A program made the translations under genes and the position numbers. DNA of 64,000 nt from Lentzea guizhouensis (GTDB taxonomy: Bacteria > Actinomycetota > Actinomycetes > Mycobacteriales > Pseudonocardiaceae), in contig NZ_CP016793.1 in the NCBI RefSeq assembly GCF_001701025.1, forward strand, positions 434,001 to 498,000, written 5' to 3'. Positions 17,935 to 25,586 of the stretch are shown here, piece by piece; the stretch's first letter is position 1, and every line of letters begins with the position of its first letter. Under the pieces are notes generated by a model that saw only the letters and a program-made list of their open reading frames with translations, did no database searches and was not told the origin of the DNA.

Positions 17935-17959
17935 TTTCGGTCATGCTTACGGTGTCGGC

Positions 17960-18073
17960 ATGGACCAGATGCAGCACCTGATGATGGCCCGCGCCCTGGC
18001 GACCTTGACCAAGAAGGACGCTGAACGCGCCAAGCGCCGCCGCCCCCGCATCCTGCGCGTGCTCGGCCGCTAG
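17960..18073 (+). CDS. Possible small basic protein, 37 aa
   Basis: A short reading frame, ATG to TAG, coding for a strongly basic peptide: MDQMQHLMMARALATL, then a Lys/Arg-rich half with AKRRRPRILRVLGR at the C-terminus. Third codon positions are mostly G or C, as in neighbouring genes. It follows the GATAACG cluster and precedes a GC-rich hairpin at 18148. The ribosome-binding site is weak. The charge and Met-rich helix suggest a nucleic-acid- or membrane-binding peptide, but this is speculative and the frame may not be translated. Confidence 0.35.
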   Translation: MDQMQHLMMARALATLTKKDAERAKRRRPRILRVLGR

Positions 18074-18147
18074 CTCCGGCGCCTCTTTCCGACTGCCCGG
18101 AGACTACCGCGACCCGCTCCACCCCGACTCCCCACGCTCGCGCAGGC

Positions 18148-18166
18148 GTCCCCCGCGAAGGGGGAC
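18148..18166. terminator. Short GC hairpin, possible terminator
   Basis: GTCCCCC (18148-18154) and GGGGGAC (18160-18166) form a 7-bp stem with loop GCGAA, followed by CCCCTTGCTTTCATT. It could end transcription of the small ORF upstream. Confidence 0.5.
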
Positions 18167-18370
18167 CCCTTGCTTTCATTCTCCTCGCGAAGACCGACAG
18201 TCCCGTGGCCCTCAGTGCCGAAGCCGGGAATTTCGGACCGGGTGTTCGCGGCGGGCGAACAGACCCCGACACGCCCGCCGCGTCACTCCTCAAGCGACCT
18301 CGCTGCTGCCTCCCAGCCGTTGCAACGACCCGCCCTTGCAACGTTGCTCGGCCACCAACGCACCGCTCAA

Positions 18371-18452
18371 CCGATATATCAGTTGCCTCGCCGCGCGCTG
18401 ACCTGCCGCTTAGCAACAAGTCTTTTGACAACGTCCGCAAAAGACTTGTTGC
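18371..18452. repeat. Family I unit and family II palindrome side by side
   Basis: CCGATATATCAG is at 18371-18382. The family II dyad follows: GCAACAAGTCTTTTG (18413-18427) pairs perfectly with 18438-18452 over 15 bp around a 10-base spacer containing CGTCCG. The pair lies upstream of the DUF2945 stop in a gene-free region and repeats the composite arrangement seen at 14763 and 52161. Confidence 0.8.
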
Positions 18453-18489
18453 AAAGGTGGGCCGGGCGTGGGCTTGAAGAGGTGGGCGG

Positions 18490-18720
18490 TCAGTCGGAGG
18501 ACGAGCGGTGCGGGTGCAGGGCGCTGGGCTTGTGGACGGCGTCGCGGCCGCTCTTGTCGCTGCGGACGCGGTACTGCGGCTCGTCCTCCGTGGCCTTCAC
18601 CTTGCGGCCGGCGGCCTGCTTGGTCTCGGTGATCTCCTCTTCGACCTTGCCGTGGGTGCGGCTGCCGTGACTGGACCACTCGACCTCGTCGCCGGGCTTG
18701 TACGGGTGCTTCTCGCTCAT
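18490..18720 (-). CDS. DUF2945 (hypervirulence-associated TUDOR-like) protein, 76 aa
   Basis: A small hydrophilic protein. It begins MSEKHPYKPGDEVEWSSHG, continues with GKVEEEITE and ends with VRSDKSGRDAVHKPSAL, the signature of DUF2945, a single TUDOR/SH3-like barrel. The start ATG 18720 has GGAGG 8 bases upstream (on the minus strand). The family is of unknown biochemistry and often sits beside DUF3140, as here, where the two genes are divergent across 85 bases. A stress-related, possibly nucleic-acid-binding role is only a guess from the fold. Confidence 0.8.
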   Translation of the reverse strand: MSEKHPYKPGDEVEWSSHGSRTHGKVEEEITETKQAAGRKVKATEDEPQYRVRSDKSGRDAVHKPSALHPHRSSSD

Positions 18721-18805
18721 CGTCCTGCCTCCGTCGCGTTGCGTCATTCGGCGCAACCACGGGTACCCGACCGCCGGGCATCGACACGGACGAGAGGACA
18801 GGCAC

Positions 18806-19150
18806 GTGGGCGACGAGGAGAAGACGCGCAAGGACTTCGGCGACGCGGTGAACATGACCGCGGGGCAGCTCGAGAAGTGGCTCGGCACGGACGAGTCGAA
18901 GGCGGTCGGCGCCAAGAGTGGCGACAACGACGGCGAGTCGACCGGGCACGCGTCCGGGCGGCGCATCGTGAAGCTGCTGCAGACGAAGCAGGGCGACCTG
19001 ACCGACGACGACTACGGGCACATGCGCAAGGTCGTCGGGTACGTGCACCGCCACCTCGCCCAGCGGCCCGACCAGTCCAAGAGCGAGCTCGAAGGCAGCC
19101 GCTGGCGCCACTCGCTGATGAACTGGGGACACGACCCGCTCAAGAGCTGA
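18806..19150 (+). CDS. DUF3140 family protein, 114 aa
   Basis: A small, highly charged cytosolic protein. Visible family features are DFGDAVNMTAGQLEKWLGT at the N-terminus, ESTGHASGRRIVKLLQ in the middle, and MRKVVGYVHRHLAQRP with SRWRHSLMNWGHDP at the C-terminus. The family is found in actinomycetes, bacilli and some fungi without assigned activity. GTG 18806 has GAGAGG 8 bases upstream and fits the family start. It is divergent from the DUF2945 gene, the usual partner, and probably shares its control region (18721-18805). Confidence 0.8.
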   Translation: MGDEEKTRKDFGDAVNMTAGQLEKWLGTDESKAVGAKSGDNDGESTGHASGRRIVKLLQTKQGDLTDDDYGHMRKVVGYVHRHLAQRPDQSKSELEGSRWRHSLMNWGHDPLKS

Positions 19151-19221
19151 CGACGCCCTCGAGAGCTGACGGCACGGGACAGCTCACAGCCGCGGGCAGC
19201 CGACCAGGGCCGAGCGAGCGG

Positions 19222-20179
19222 CTAGGAGCGGCGGGAGTGGTTGCGGGCCATCGACGCGACCATCTCGCGCGCCAAGGTCGCCGCGCCCACGATGCCGGCG
19301 TCGTCGCCGAGCTGCGCGGTGCGGATGCGGGCCAGCGGGCGGCCGGCGCCGGTCACGAGGCGTAGTGCTCGCGGGCGTCGTGAGGAACAGCGGCGACCCG
19401 ACACCCTCCCCGATGACGATCACCTCGGGGTCGTAGACGTCGGCCACGAGCGCCAGGCCCTCGCGCCAGCGCGCCAGGTCGGCCAGCGCGCGCTTGGCCA
19501 GCGGGTCGCCGTCGCGGGCCGCACCGGCGACGCGGCGACCGGTCACGGCGCGTGAGTCACCGGCGGCCTCGCGGGCGAGCACGGTGGAGACACCGGGGTG
19601 CTTGGCCAGCAGCTCCACGGCGGTCGCACTGAGTGCGGTGCCACTGCAGTAGCGCTCCCAGCAGCCGTTCTTGCCGCACGGGCATGGACGGCCATTGGGC
19701 ACCACGCGCAGATGCCCGAGTTCGGGTGCAACGCCGTAAGCGCCGCGGAAGACCTCACCGTTCAACAGCAGCGAAGCGCCGATACCGGTCCCGATGGCCA
19801 CCAGCACAGCGGTCTTGGCACCGCGCGCAGCGCCGAAGCGGTGTTCGGCCAGAGCGGCGGCGTTCGCGTCGTGTTCCAGCACGACGGGCATGCCGAGACG
19901 GTCGCTCATGCGGTCCGCGACGTCCGCCTGCCGCCACGCCAGGTGCGGCGCGAACCGGACCGTGCGGCGGTCGGAGGCGATGAACCCGGCCACGGCGAGC
20001 CCGACGGCGTTCACCGCGTGCCGGTCCGCGACCTCCTCGACGGCGGCGACGAGCGCGTCCTCGAGAGCGCGTTCACCGGCGGGCGTCGGCGCGCGCGAGG
20101 TGTCGAGCACGGAGCCACGCGCGTCCACGACACCAGCGCGCACACTGGTGCCTCCGATATCAACCCCGACGGTGAGCAC
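19222..20179 (-). pseudogene. ROK family sugar kinase, frameshifted near the C-terminus
   Basis: An ATP-dependent kinase of sugars (glucokinase-like) by family. Motifs: phosphate loop VGVDIGGTSVRAGVV, catalytic EHDANAAALAE, ATP-binding AIGTGIGASLLLNG, and the ROK zinc site PCPCGKNGCWERYCSG. After EVIVIGEGVGSPLFLTT the frame is lost at the run 19373-19375. Removing one base restores ALRLVTGAGRPLARIRTA to a stop at 19222 and a normal length of about 318. There is no N-terminal DNA-binding domain, so it is a kinase rather than a repressor. GTG 20179 overlaps the preceding stop by one base. The shift may be a sequencing error. Confidence 0.8.
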
Positions 20180-20526
20180 TAGTCGCTCTTCCTGACGACC
20201 TTGATGTGCTGCACGCGCTGGCCCGCGTCGGCCGGTTCACCCGGCGGCTCGGCAGACGGCGGCGCACCCGGCTCACGCAGAGCAGCGCGCAACACCGCCA
20301 CCAGCCCGGCAGCGTGTTCGGCGGCCTTCGCGGCCAGCTCCGAACGGTCGCCACGCAGCAGTGCGACCCCGTTGCACACAGGGCACCAGCCGCACGTTTC
20401 CGGCGTGTGCGAGCCATCGCCCGCCTCCGCCACCCGCTGCAACCACGGCTGCATGCGCTCGGCGGCCGTGTCGATGAGCAGCCGCAGCTCCTCGGCGAGC
20501 TTGCCGCCGCTGTCGTTCTCGGTCAT
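20179..20526 (-). CDS. Rv2183c-like conserved hypothetical protein, 115 aa
   Basis: A small soluble protein, unrecognised apart from its position. It has an amphipathic N-terminal helix (KLAEELRLLIDTAAERMQPWL), a CGWCPVCNG segment with two CxxC-like cysteine pairs that could bind zinc, then a helix (AEHAAGLVAVLRAAL) and a Pro/Glu-rich tail. ATG 20526 has AGGAG 6 bases upstream. It sits in the run acyltransferase ... ArsA-like ATPase ... SRPBCC of the mycobacterial map, where Rv2183c occupies the same slot. It ends in TAGTG, overlapping the ROK start, so it is co-transcribed with the ATPase upstream. Confidence 0.7.
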   Translation of the reverse strand: MTENDSGGKLAEELRLLIDTAAERMQPWLQRVAEAGDGSHTPETCGWCPVCNGVALLRGDRSELAAKAAEHAAGLVAVLRAALREPGAPPSAEPPGEPADAGQRVQHIKVVRKSD

Positions 20527-20539
20527 CACAAACTCCTGA

Positions 20540-21748
20540 TCAGCGCCACAGCTTCGGGTCCGGGCGGAACCCCACCGTCACGCCACCCGCGTCCATCTCC
20601 GCACCGGTCACGATGCACCGCCTCAACAACGACGGCAGCGCCACGAGCCGACGCCGCCCATCGACGGTCAACGCCAGATCATCGCCAACGCGCGCGAGGT
20701 CCAGTTCCGTGTCATCGGCCAACGGCAACGCGATCCGCAGCGAGTACCGGGCGTCCAGACCACGCCCGCTGCCCGACACCTCCAGCATCGACTCCGCCAC
20801 CACCGCCCCCGGCAACGGGTCCTCGCCGCCGTAGAGCTGCTCCGCGACCTCCAGCAACGCCGGCACGCCCACGGGTTCGGACGCGCGGTGGTCGACCGTG
20901 CGGATCTCGCCGATGCCGGTCAGCTCGGCGAGCACCGCGTCCTGCTCGTGCCGCCGCGTCCGCAGCCACGTCGCCGCCGCACCTCGCGCCGAGCCGGGCG
21001 AGGGCACCAGCCGGTTCGCGATCACGCTGTCCACCCGGATGCCCTGCAACGCCAACGCGGTCAGCGTCCGCCGGGTCTCCGCGGCGACCACGCGTTCCGG
21101 CGTCAGCACCAGCCGAACCGAACACGACGACGGGTCGGCGAGCATCGAGCGCAACGCGTCCAGCCGCTCCGCGAGCCTGCTCAGCGCGTCCGCCGTCGCG
21201 TCCCACTTCTCCACGGTCCCGGTACCCGCGACCCCCGCCAGCAGACCGCGCACCACGCGCCGGTGCGTCGGGAACAGCCTCTCCAGGTAGCCCGCGAACG
21301 CCTCGGGCAGCGACAGCAGCCGCAACGTCTCCGCCGTCGGCCCGCAGTCGACGACCACGACCTCCCACGGCCCGGTCGCGGCGAGCCGGCGCACCTCCGC
21401 GAGCGCGAGGAGCTCCTCCACGCCCGGCAGCACCGTCAGCTCCTCGGCGTCGAGCTCGTCGACCCCGGCACCGGCCAGCACCGTCCGCAGGTGCCCGCGC
21501 AGGTCACCCCACGCGTCGTCGACGAGCCCGCGCGGATCGACCTGACAGGCGAACAGACCACCCGCACCGTCCACTTCGGACGGCGCGGCACCCAGGCGCA
21601 CGTCGAGCGCGTCGCCCAGCGAGTGCGCGGGATCGGTCGACACCACGAGCGCCTTGCGGCCGTGCGCCGCCAGCGTCGCCGCCGTCGCGGCGGCCAGAGT
21701 GGTCTTGCCGACCCCGCCCTTGCCGGTGAAGAGCAGGACCCGGCTCAA
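20540..21748 (-). CDS. ArsA/GET3-like anion-transporting ATPase family protein, Rv2184c-like
   Basis: A cytosolic P-loop ATPase of 402 residues. The N-terminal deviant Walker A TGKGGVGKTT (8-17), with a signature Lys at 10, is followed by VVSTDPAHSLGDAL (switch I) and VVVDCGPTAETLRLLSLP. These features place it in the ArsA/GET3 branch of the SIMIBI class. The C-terminal 100 residues form a beta-rich domain. The start is TTG 21748, which overlaps the SRPBCC stop; no ATG or GTG lies before the P-loop. The gene is coupled to the SRPBCC gene upstream, an arrangement kept in mycobacteria (Rv2184c-Rv2185c). The substrate is unknown; arsenite transport is not implied. Confidence 0.85.
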   Translation of the reverse strand: MSRVLLFTGKGGVGKTTLAAATAATLAAHGRKALVVSTDPAHSLGDALDVRLGAAPSEVDGAGGLFACQVDPRGLVDDAWGDLRGHLRTVLAGAGVDELDAEELTVLPGVEELLALAEVRRLAATGPWEVVVVDCGPTAETLRLLSLPEAFAGYLERLFPTHRRVVRGLLAGVAGTGTVEKWDATADALSRLAERLDALRSMLADPSSCSVRLVLTPERVVAAETRRTLTALALQGIRVDSVIANRLVPSPGSARGAAATWLRTRRHEQDAVLAELTGIGEIRTVDHRASEPVGVPALLEVAEQLYGGEDPLPGAVVAESMLEVSGSGRGLDARYSLRIALPLADDTELDLARVGDDLALTVDGRRRLVALPSLLRRCIVTGAEMDAGGVTVGFRPDPKLWR

Positions 21749-22185
21749 GCCGCCTTCTCCGCGCGCTTCTTGAGCTCCTTGAGCGCGGTGTCGAGGATCA
21801 GCTTCTCGGCTTTGCGCCGGAACAGGCCGATCATCGGGATCACCAGCTGCACCGACAGCGTGTAGGTGACCTTGGTACCGGTGCCGGACGGCTCCAGCAC
21901 GTAGCTGCCGTGCTGCGACTTCTGCATGGTTCCCTTGACGAGGTTCCACTGCACCGAGAGGCCGTCGGGCGCCCAGTCGTACTTCAGGGTGTACTCGTCC
22001 TTGACGGGCCCCTGGTCGATCGCGAACCGCACCTGCTCGGCACGGCCGTCCGCGCTGGTGCCGAGGACCTCGACCTCCTTCATCCCGTTCGCCCAGTCCG
22101 GGTACGACGGGAAGTCCGCGATGATCGCCATGATCTTCTCAGGCGGCGCGTCGATGACGATGGACTGAGTGGACTCGTCGGCCAT
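21745..22185 (-). CDS. SRPBCC (START-like/polyketide cyclase) family protein, Rv2185c-like, 146 aa
   Basis: A helix-grip fold lipid- or ligand-binding protein. It starts MADESTQSIVIDAPPEKIMAII, the usual N-terminal strand and helix, with DFPSYPDWANGMKEVEV next and the long C-terminal helix AEKLILDTALKELKKRAEKA. Length and position match mycobacterial Rv2185c. Its TGA overlaps the TTG start of the ArsA-like ATPase, so the two products are made together and may work together, for instance on a hydrophobic ligand; that is inference. No ribosome site is obvious before ATG 22185. Confidence 0.85.
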   Translation of the reverse strand: MADESTQSIVIDAPPEKIMAIIADFPSYPDWANGMKEVEVLGTSADGRAEQVRFAIDQGPVKDEYTLKYDWAPDGLSVQWNLVKGTMQKSQHGSYVLEPSGTGTKVTYTLSVQLVIPMIGLFRRKAEKLILDTALKELKKRAEKAA

Positions 22186-22208
22186 GTCTGGGGAGGTTAC
22201 TCGCGTCT

Positions 22209-22997
22209 TCACCAGTTGAGGACGTGAGGCTTGCCGCTGCGCTGGAAGTGCCCGACGTTGATGCACTCGGTGTAGCCGATGCGCACGCGGCGGGCCAGCG
22301 GCTGGTGCACGTGTCCGAACACCGACCAGCGCGGACGTTCCCGCACGATCTTCTCCAACGCCGGCCGCGAGCCCCATTCCGGGCGGCGCGCCACGACGTC
22401 GTAGGTCAGGTCCGGGACCAACGGCGGAATGTGCGTGCACAGCACGTCGACCTGCCCCATCCGGTCCAACGCCGCCGCCATGTCGTCCTCCGTGCGCAGG
22501 TACGGGTACCACGGCGCGTTGGGGTTGCGCGCCACACCGGGCACCATCAGCCCACCGCCCGCGAACCCGAACCGCAGCCCGCCGATCTCCACCGCCGCGC
22601 CGTCGACGACGTGCACGCCGTCGCGCGCGAACTGCGGCCACAGGTGCGGACTGTCCACATTGCCCGGTGTCGCGTACGTCGGCGCCGACATCGCGGCGAA
22701 CAACGCGTGGTACTGCTCCAGCACCGCTTCTTCCACCACGGCGCGCGCGTCGTTCAGACCGTCCCACAGGGACCGGATGTAGCTCGCCGTGTCGGCGCGC
22801 TGAGTGCCGCGGCGCAGCTCGGCGAAGATGCCGACCTTCTCCGGGCCGAAGACCCGGCCCATGATCCCTCTGGAATGGTCGTAGTAGTCGACGAAGTCGA
22901 TGAGGTCGCCGAGGACGACGAGCGCGTCGGCCCCGTCACCGGCGCGCGCCAGCGCCTCCGCGTTGCCGTGCACATCCGAGACCACGTGAACCCGCAC
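22209..22997 (-). CDS. Metallophosphoesterase (calcineurin-like), 262 aa
   Basis: Carries the full set of dinuclear-metal motifs: VVSDVHGN near the N-terminus, VVLGDLIDFVDYY, ATPGNVDSP, the His of THIPPLVP, and VFGHVHQP. This is the MPE/Icc-type phosphodiesterase fold; substrates range from nucleotides to phosphoproteins and cannot be predicted. No signal peptide, so cytosolic. GTG 22997 is preferred, with a TTG three codons upstream as the alternative. It lies in the minus-strand run with two SRPBCC genes and the ATPase, 23 bases upstream of the first SRPBCC gene, and is an addition relative to the mycobacterial order. Confidence 0.82.
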   Translation of the reverse strand: MRVHVVSDVHGNAEALARAGDGADALVVLGDLIDFVDYYDHSRGIMGRVFGPEKVGIFAELRRGTQRADTASYIRSLWDGLNDARAVVEEAVLEQYHALFAAMSAPTYATPGNVDSPHLWPQFARDGVHVVDGAAVEIGGLRFGFAGGGLMVPGVARNPNAPWYPYLRTEDDMAAALDRMGQVDVLCTHIPPLVPDLTYDVVARRPEWGSRPALEKIVRERPRWSVFGHVHQPLARRVRIGYTECINVGHFQRSGKPHVLNW

Positions 22998-23055
22998 GTT
23001 CCCCAACTTAGTTGAACTGGACGGCGGTGGTTCGCGGGCGGCACGTCGACGATGA

Positions 23056-23436
23056 TCACCCTGCCGGCGGGCAGCCGGCCGGGCGACCGTCCTCCAGGGT
23101 CAGCTTCAGGCCCAGTGCGACGGACTTCGCGGCCAGCTGACGGCGTTGCACCTCACGGAGGGCGTCGCGCGGGCGCAGCGAACCGGCCGGCGGATCAGCG
23201 CGGAGGAAGTAGTGCAGCAGGGTGCCGTCGAGCATCGGCTCGAGCCAGACCTCCATGGTGCCGACGAGCGCGCCGCCCACGGTCCAGCGCACCCCCTCGT
23301 CACCGCGGTCGGCGTACACGGACAGTTCGAGGTCCGGCCAGTACGACCGCCACGACGACGGAACGGAGAAGGCTGCGGCGACCACGCTGGGTGGCACCGC
23401 CAGGAAAGTCTCGTCGACGACGTCCACGCTGGCCAT
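23056..23436 (-). CDS. SRPBCC-like protein, Rv2186c-like, 126 aa
   Basis: A second small protein with a START-like pattern. It begins MASVDVVDETFLAVPPSVV, has SSWRSYWPDLELSVYADRGD in the centre, a GGALVGTMEVWLEPM strand pair, and a C-terminal helix, RDALREVQRRQLAAKSVAL. Its position before fadD15 corresponds to Rv2186c in M. tuberculosis. The ligand is unknown. ATG 23436 is the only sensible start and lies 98 bases from the divergent fadD15 start. It is separated from the metallophosphoesterase gene by 58 bases and may head the same minus-strand transcript. Confidence 0.75.
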   Translation of the reverse strand: MASVDVVDETFLAVPPSVVAAAFSVPSSWRSYWPDLELSVYADRGDEGVRWTVGGALVGTMEVWLEPMLDGTLLHYFLRADPPAGSLRPRDALREVQRRQLAAKSVALGLKLTLEDGRPAGCPPAG

Positions 23437-23534
23437 GAGGTCAAAAGGTAACGGAAGGGCGTACCAACCTTTGTATCGCCGGAATCACACGCTAAGTTTC
23501 CCCACCAGTAACAAATCATCGTACGGAGGTTGAC

Positions 23535-25331
23535 GTGCGCGAGTTCAGCGTCCCCGCCACCGCCGCAGTGGCTCCTGAGGAGAACCTCACCGACATGGTG
23601 TGGGCCAACGCGGAACGGTTCGGCAACGCCGTCAGCTTCCGCAGGCAGGTAGACGGCACCTGGGTCGACATCACCGCCCGCGACTTCGCGGCGCAGGTCA
23701 TGGCCGTGGCCAAGGGCATGATCGCCGCCGGTGTCGAGCACGGCGACCGCGTCGGCCTGGTCTCCAAGACCCGCTACGAGTGGTCGCTGCTCGACTTCGC
23801 CATCTGGGCGGCGGGCGGCGTCGTGGTGCCGATCTACGAGACCTCCTCGGCCGACCAGATCGAGTGGATCCTGTCCGACTCGGGCGCGAAGGCGGTGTTC
23901 GTCGAGGCCTCGCAGCACCGCGCGCTGGTCGACGAGGTCGTCGGCAAGCTCCCGGAGCTGCGGCACGTGTGGCAGATCGAGGGCTCCGCGCCCGCCGTCG
24001 ACGAGCTCACGGCGCTGGGTGCCGAGATCACCGACGAGCAGGTGCACGAGCGCCGCGGCACGGTGAAGGCGGACGAGACGGCGACGCTCGTCTACACCTC
24101 CGGCACCACCGGCCGCCCCAAGGGCTGCACGCTGACGCACCGCAACCTGCTGTCCGAGGTGCGGTCCGCGCTCTCGCGGTTCCCGGAGATCCTCACGGCC
24201 GGCAACTCGCTGCTGCTGTTCCTGCCGCTCGCCCACATCCTGGCGCGCGCGCTGGCGTTGGCGTGTGTGTACTCGCGCGCGACGCTGGGCCACACCGCGG
24301 ACGTGCAGAACCTCGTCGGCGACCTGGGCCAGTTCCGCCCGACGTTCGTCGTCGCCGTGCCGCGCGTGTTCGAGAAGGTCTACAACGGCGCGAAGCAGAA
24401 GGCGCACGCCGGCGGCAAGGGCAAGATCTTCGACGCCGCCGAGGCCACCTCGGTCGCGTACAGCCAGGCGCTCGACGACGGCGGCCCCGGCCTCGGGCTG
24501 CGGATCAAGCACGCGGTGTTCGACAAGCTGGTGTTCGCGAAGCTGAGGGCCGCCCTCGGTGGCCGCGCGGTCGCGGCCGTGTCGGGTGGCGCGCCGCTGG
24601 GTGACCGGCTGTCGCACTTCTTCCGCGGCGCGGGCATCCCGGTGTACGAGGGCTACGGCCTGACCGAGACGTCGGCGGCGGCGTGCGTGACGTTCAAGGG
24701 CCAGGAGAAGGTCGGCACGGTCGGCCTGCCGGTGCCCGGCACGTCGGTGCGCATCGCCGAGGACGGCGAGATCCTGATCAAGGGCGACATCGTCTTCACC
24801 GGCTACTGGAACAACGAGGCCGCCACCAAGGAGGCCTTGGAGGACGGCTGGTTCCACACCGGTGACATCGGCGAGCTCGACAGCGACGGCTTCCTGAAGA
24901 TCACGGGCCGCAAGAAGGAGATCATCGTCACCGCCGGTGGCAAGAACGTCTCCCCCGCGCAGCTCGAGGACCGCATCCGGGCGCACCCGCTGATCTCGCA
25001 GTGCATGGTCGTCGGCGACAAGCAGCCGTTCATCGGCGCGCTGATCACGATCGACCCGGAGTTCTTCCCGACGTGGAAGGAGTCGCACGGCAAGCCGGCC
25101 TCCGCCGAGGTGCCCGACCTCGTCGAGGACGCCGACCTGCTGGCGGAGATCCAGGCCGTGGTGGACGAGGCGAACAAGTCGGTGTCCAAGGCGGAGGCGA
25201 TCCGCAGGTTCCGGGTGCTGCCGGTGGACTTCACCGAGGCCGGTGGCGAGATGACGCCGTCGCTGAAGCTGAAGCGGTCGGTCGTGGCGACGACGTACGC
25301 CTCCGACATCGACGCGATCTACGCGAAGTAG
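23535..25331 (+). CDS. fadD15: Long-chain fatty-acid-CoA ligase (FadD15 type), 598 aa
   Basis: Activates long-chain fatty acids to acyl-CoA via an acyl-adenylate. The ANL-superfamily motifs are in order: P-loop LVYTSGTTGRPKGC at about 184-197, GYGLTETSAA at about 372, GWFHTGDIGELD, and the hinge/Lys segment KITGRKKEIIVTAGGKNVSP. Length and sequence match mycobacterial FadD15 (Rv2187) and long-chain ACSLs of this shape, which are peripheral membrane enzymes. GTG 23535 has an excellent GGAGGT 6 bases upstream. It is divergent from the Rv2186c-like gene, and a strong hairpin follows the stop. It is likely to supply acyl chains for envelope lipids. Confidence 0.92.
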   Translation: MREFSVPATAAVAPEENLTDMVWANAERFGNAVSFRRQVDGTWVDITARDFAAQVMAVAKGMIAAGVEHGDRVGLVSKTRYEWSLLDFAIWAAGGVVVPIYETSSADQIEWILSDSGAKAVFVEASQHRALVDEVVGKLPELRHVWQIEGSAPAVDELTALGAEITDEQVHERRGTVKADETATLVYTSGTTGRPKGCTLTHRNLLSEVRSALSRFPEILTAGNSLLLFLPLAHILARALALACVYSRATLGHTADVQNLVGDLGQFRPTFVVAVPRVFEKVYNGAKQKAHAGGKGKIFDAAEATSVAYSQALDDGGPGLGLRIKHAVFDKLVFAKLRAALGGRAVAAVSGGAPLGDRLSHFFRGAGIPVYEGYGLTETSAAACVTFKGQEKVGTVGLPVPGTSVRIAEDGEILIKGDIVFTGYWNNEAATKEALEDGWFHTGDIGELDSDGFLKITGRKKEIIVTAGGKNVSPAQLEDRIRAHPLISQCMVVGDKQPFIGALITIDPEFFPTWKESHGKPASAEVPDLVEDADLLAEIQAVVDEANKSVSKAEAIRRFRVLPVDFTEAGGEMTPSLKLKRSVVATTYASDIDAIYAK

Positions 25332-25346
25332 GCCTGAACAGCGCGA

Positions 25347-25381
25347 AAGGCCCAGGAGCTGAGAGAGAGCTCCTGGGCCTT
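25347..25381. terminator. 14-bp hairpin after fadD15
   Basis: AAGGCCCAGGAGCT (25347-25360) pairs perfectly with 25368-25381 around the loop GAGAGAG. It begins 16 bases after the fadD15 stop. Confidence 0.85.
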
Positions 25382-25477
25382 CCGACCCCCAGCGATCGTG
25401 ATCCGCGAACTTCCGCGGAACCCGAGAAGTGTGTTGCCCCGGCCCCCCGACCGGGACGTGTAGAAGATTGCCGGACG

Positions 25478-25497
25478 TCGCTGACGTATCGCTGACG
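25478..25497. promoter_or_regulatory. Direct repeat TCGCTGACG with 11-base period upstream of SARP gene
   Basis: TCGCTGACG at 25478-25486 and again at 25489-25497, separated by TA, gives the 11-base period typical of SARP heptamer operators. A TAATAG sequence at 25525-25530 could be a -10 element. The distance to it is longer than in characterised SARP promoters, so self-regulation of the gene at 25587 is only a proposal. Confidence 0.4.
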
Positions 25498-25586
25498 CGC
25501 CGATGTCACTCGGCGACAGCGCGCTAATAGGCTGTCCTGTGGAGGGGATCACCACGGTCGGTCAGCTGGCGCGCGGAGGGAAGGCG

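Larger units (their letters stand above)
18074..18489. other. Gene-free stretch of about 416 bases
   Basis: No convincing gene on either strand. The open frames here have poor codon bias and run antisense into the DUF2945 gene or the small ORF. The stretch holds a GC-rich hairpin (18148-18166), a family I palindrome and a family II palindrome (18371-18452). The middle part, 18190-18350, shows nothing recognisable. Confidence 0.6.

Noticed and set aside
17925..18440. 171-codon minus-strand frame in the gene-free stretch
   Set aside because: Arg/Gly/Ser-rich product, poor codon bias, overlaps the repeats and the small plus-strand ORF.
18170..18670. 166-codon plus-strand frame
   Set aside because: Runs antisense through the well-supported DUF2945 gene; no recognisable domain.
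20157..20163. GATATC at the start of the ROK gene as a family I unit
   Set aside because: It encodes the conserved VDIGGT loop and lacks the flanking palindrome; chance is enough.
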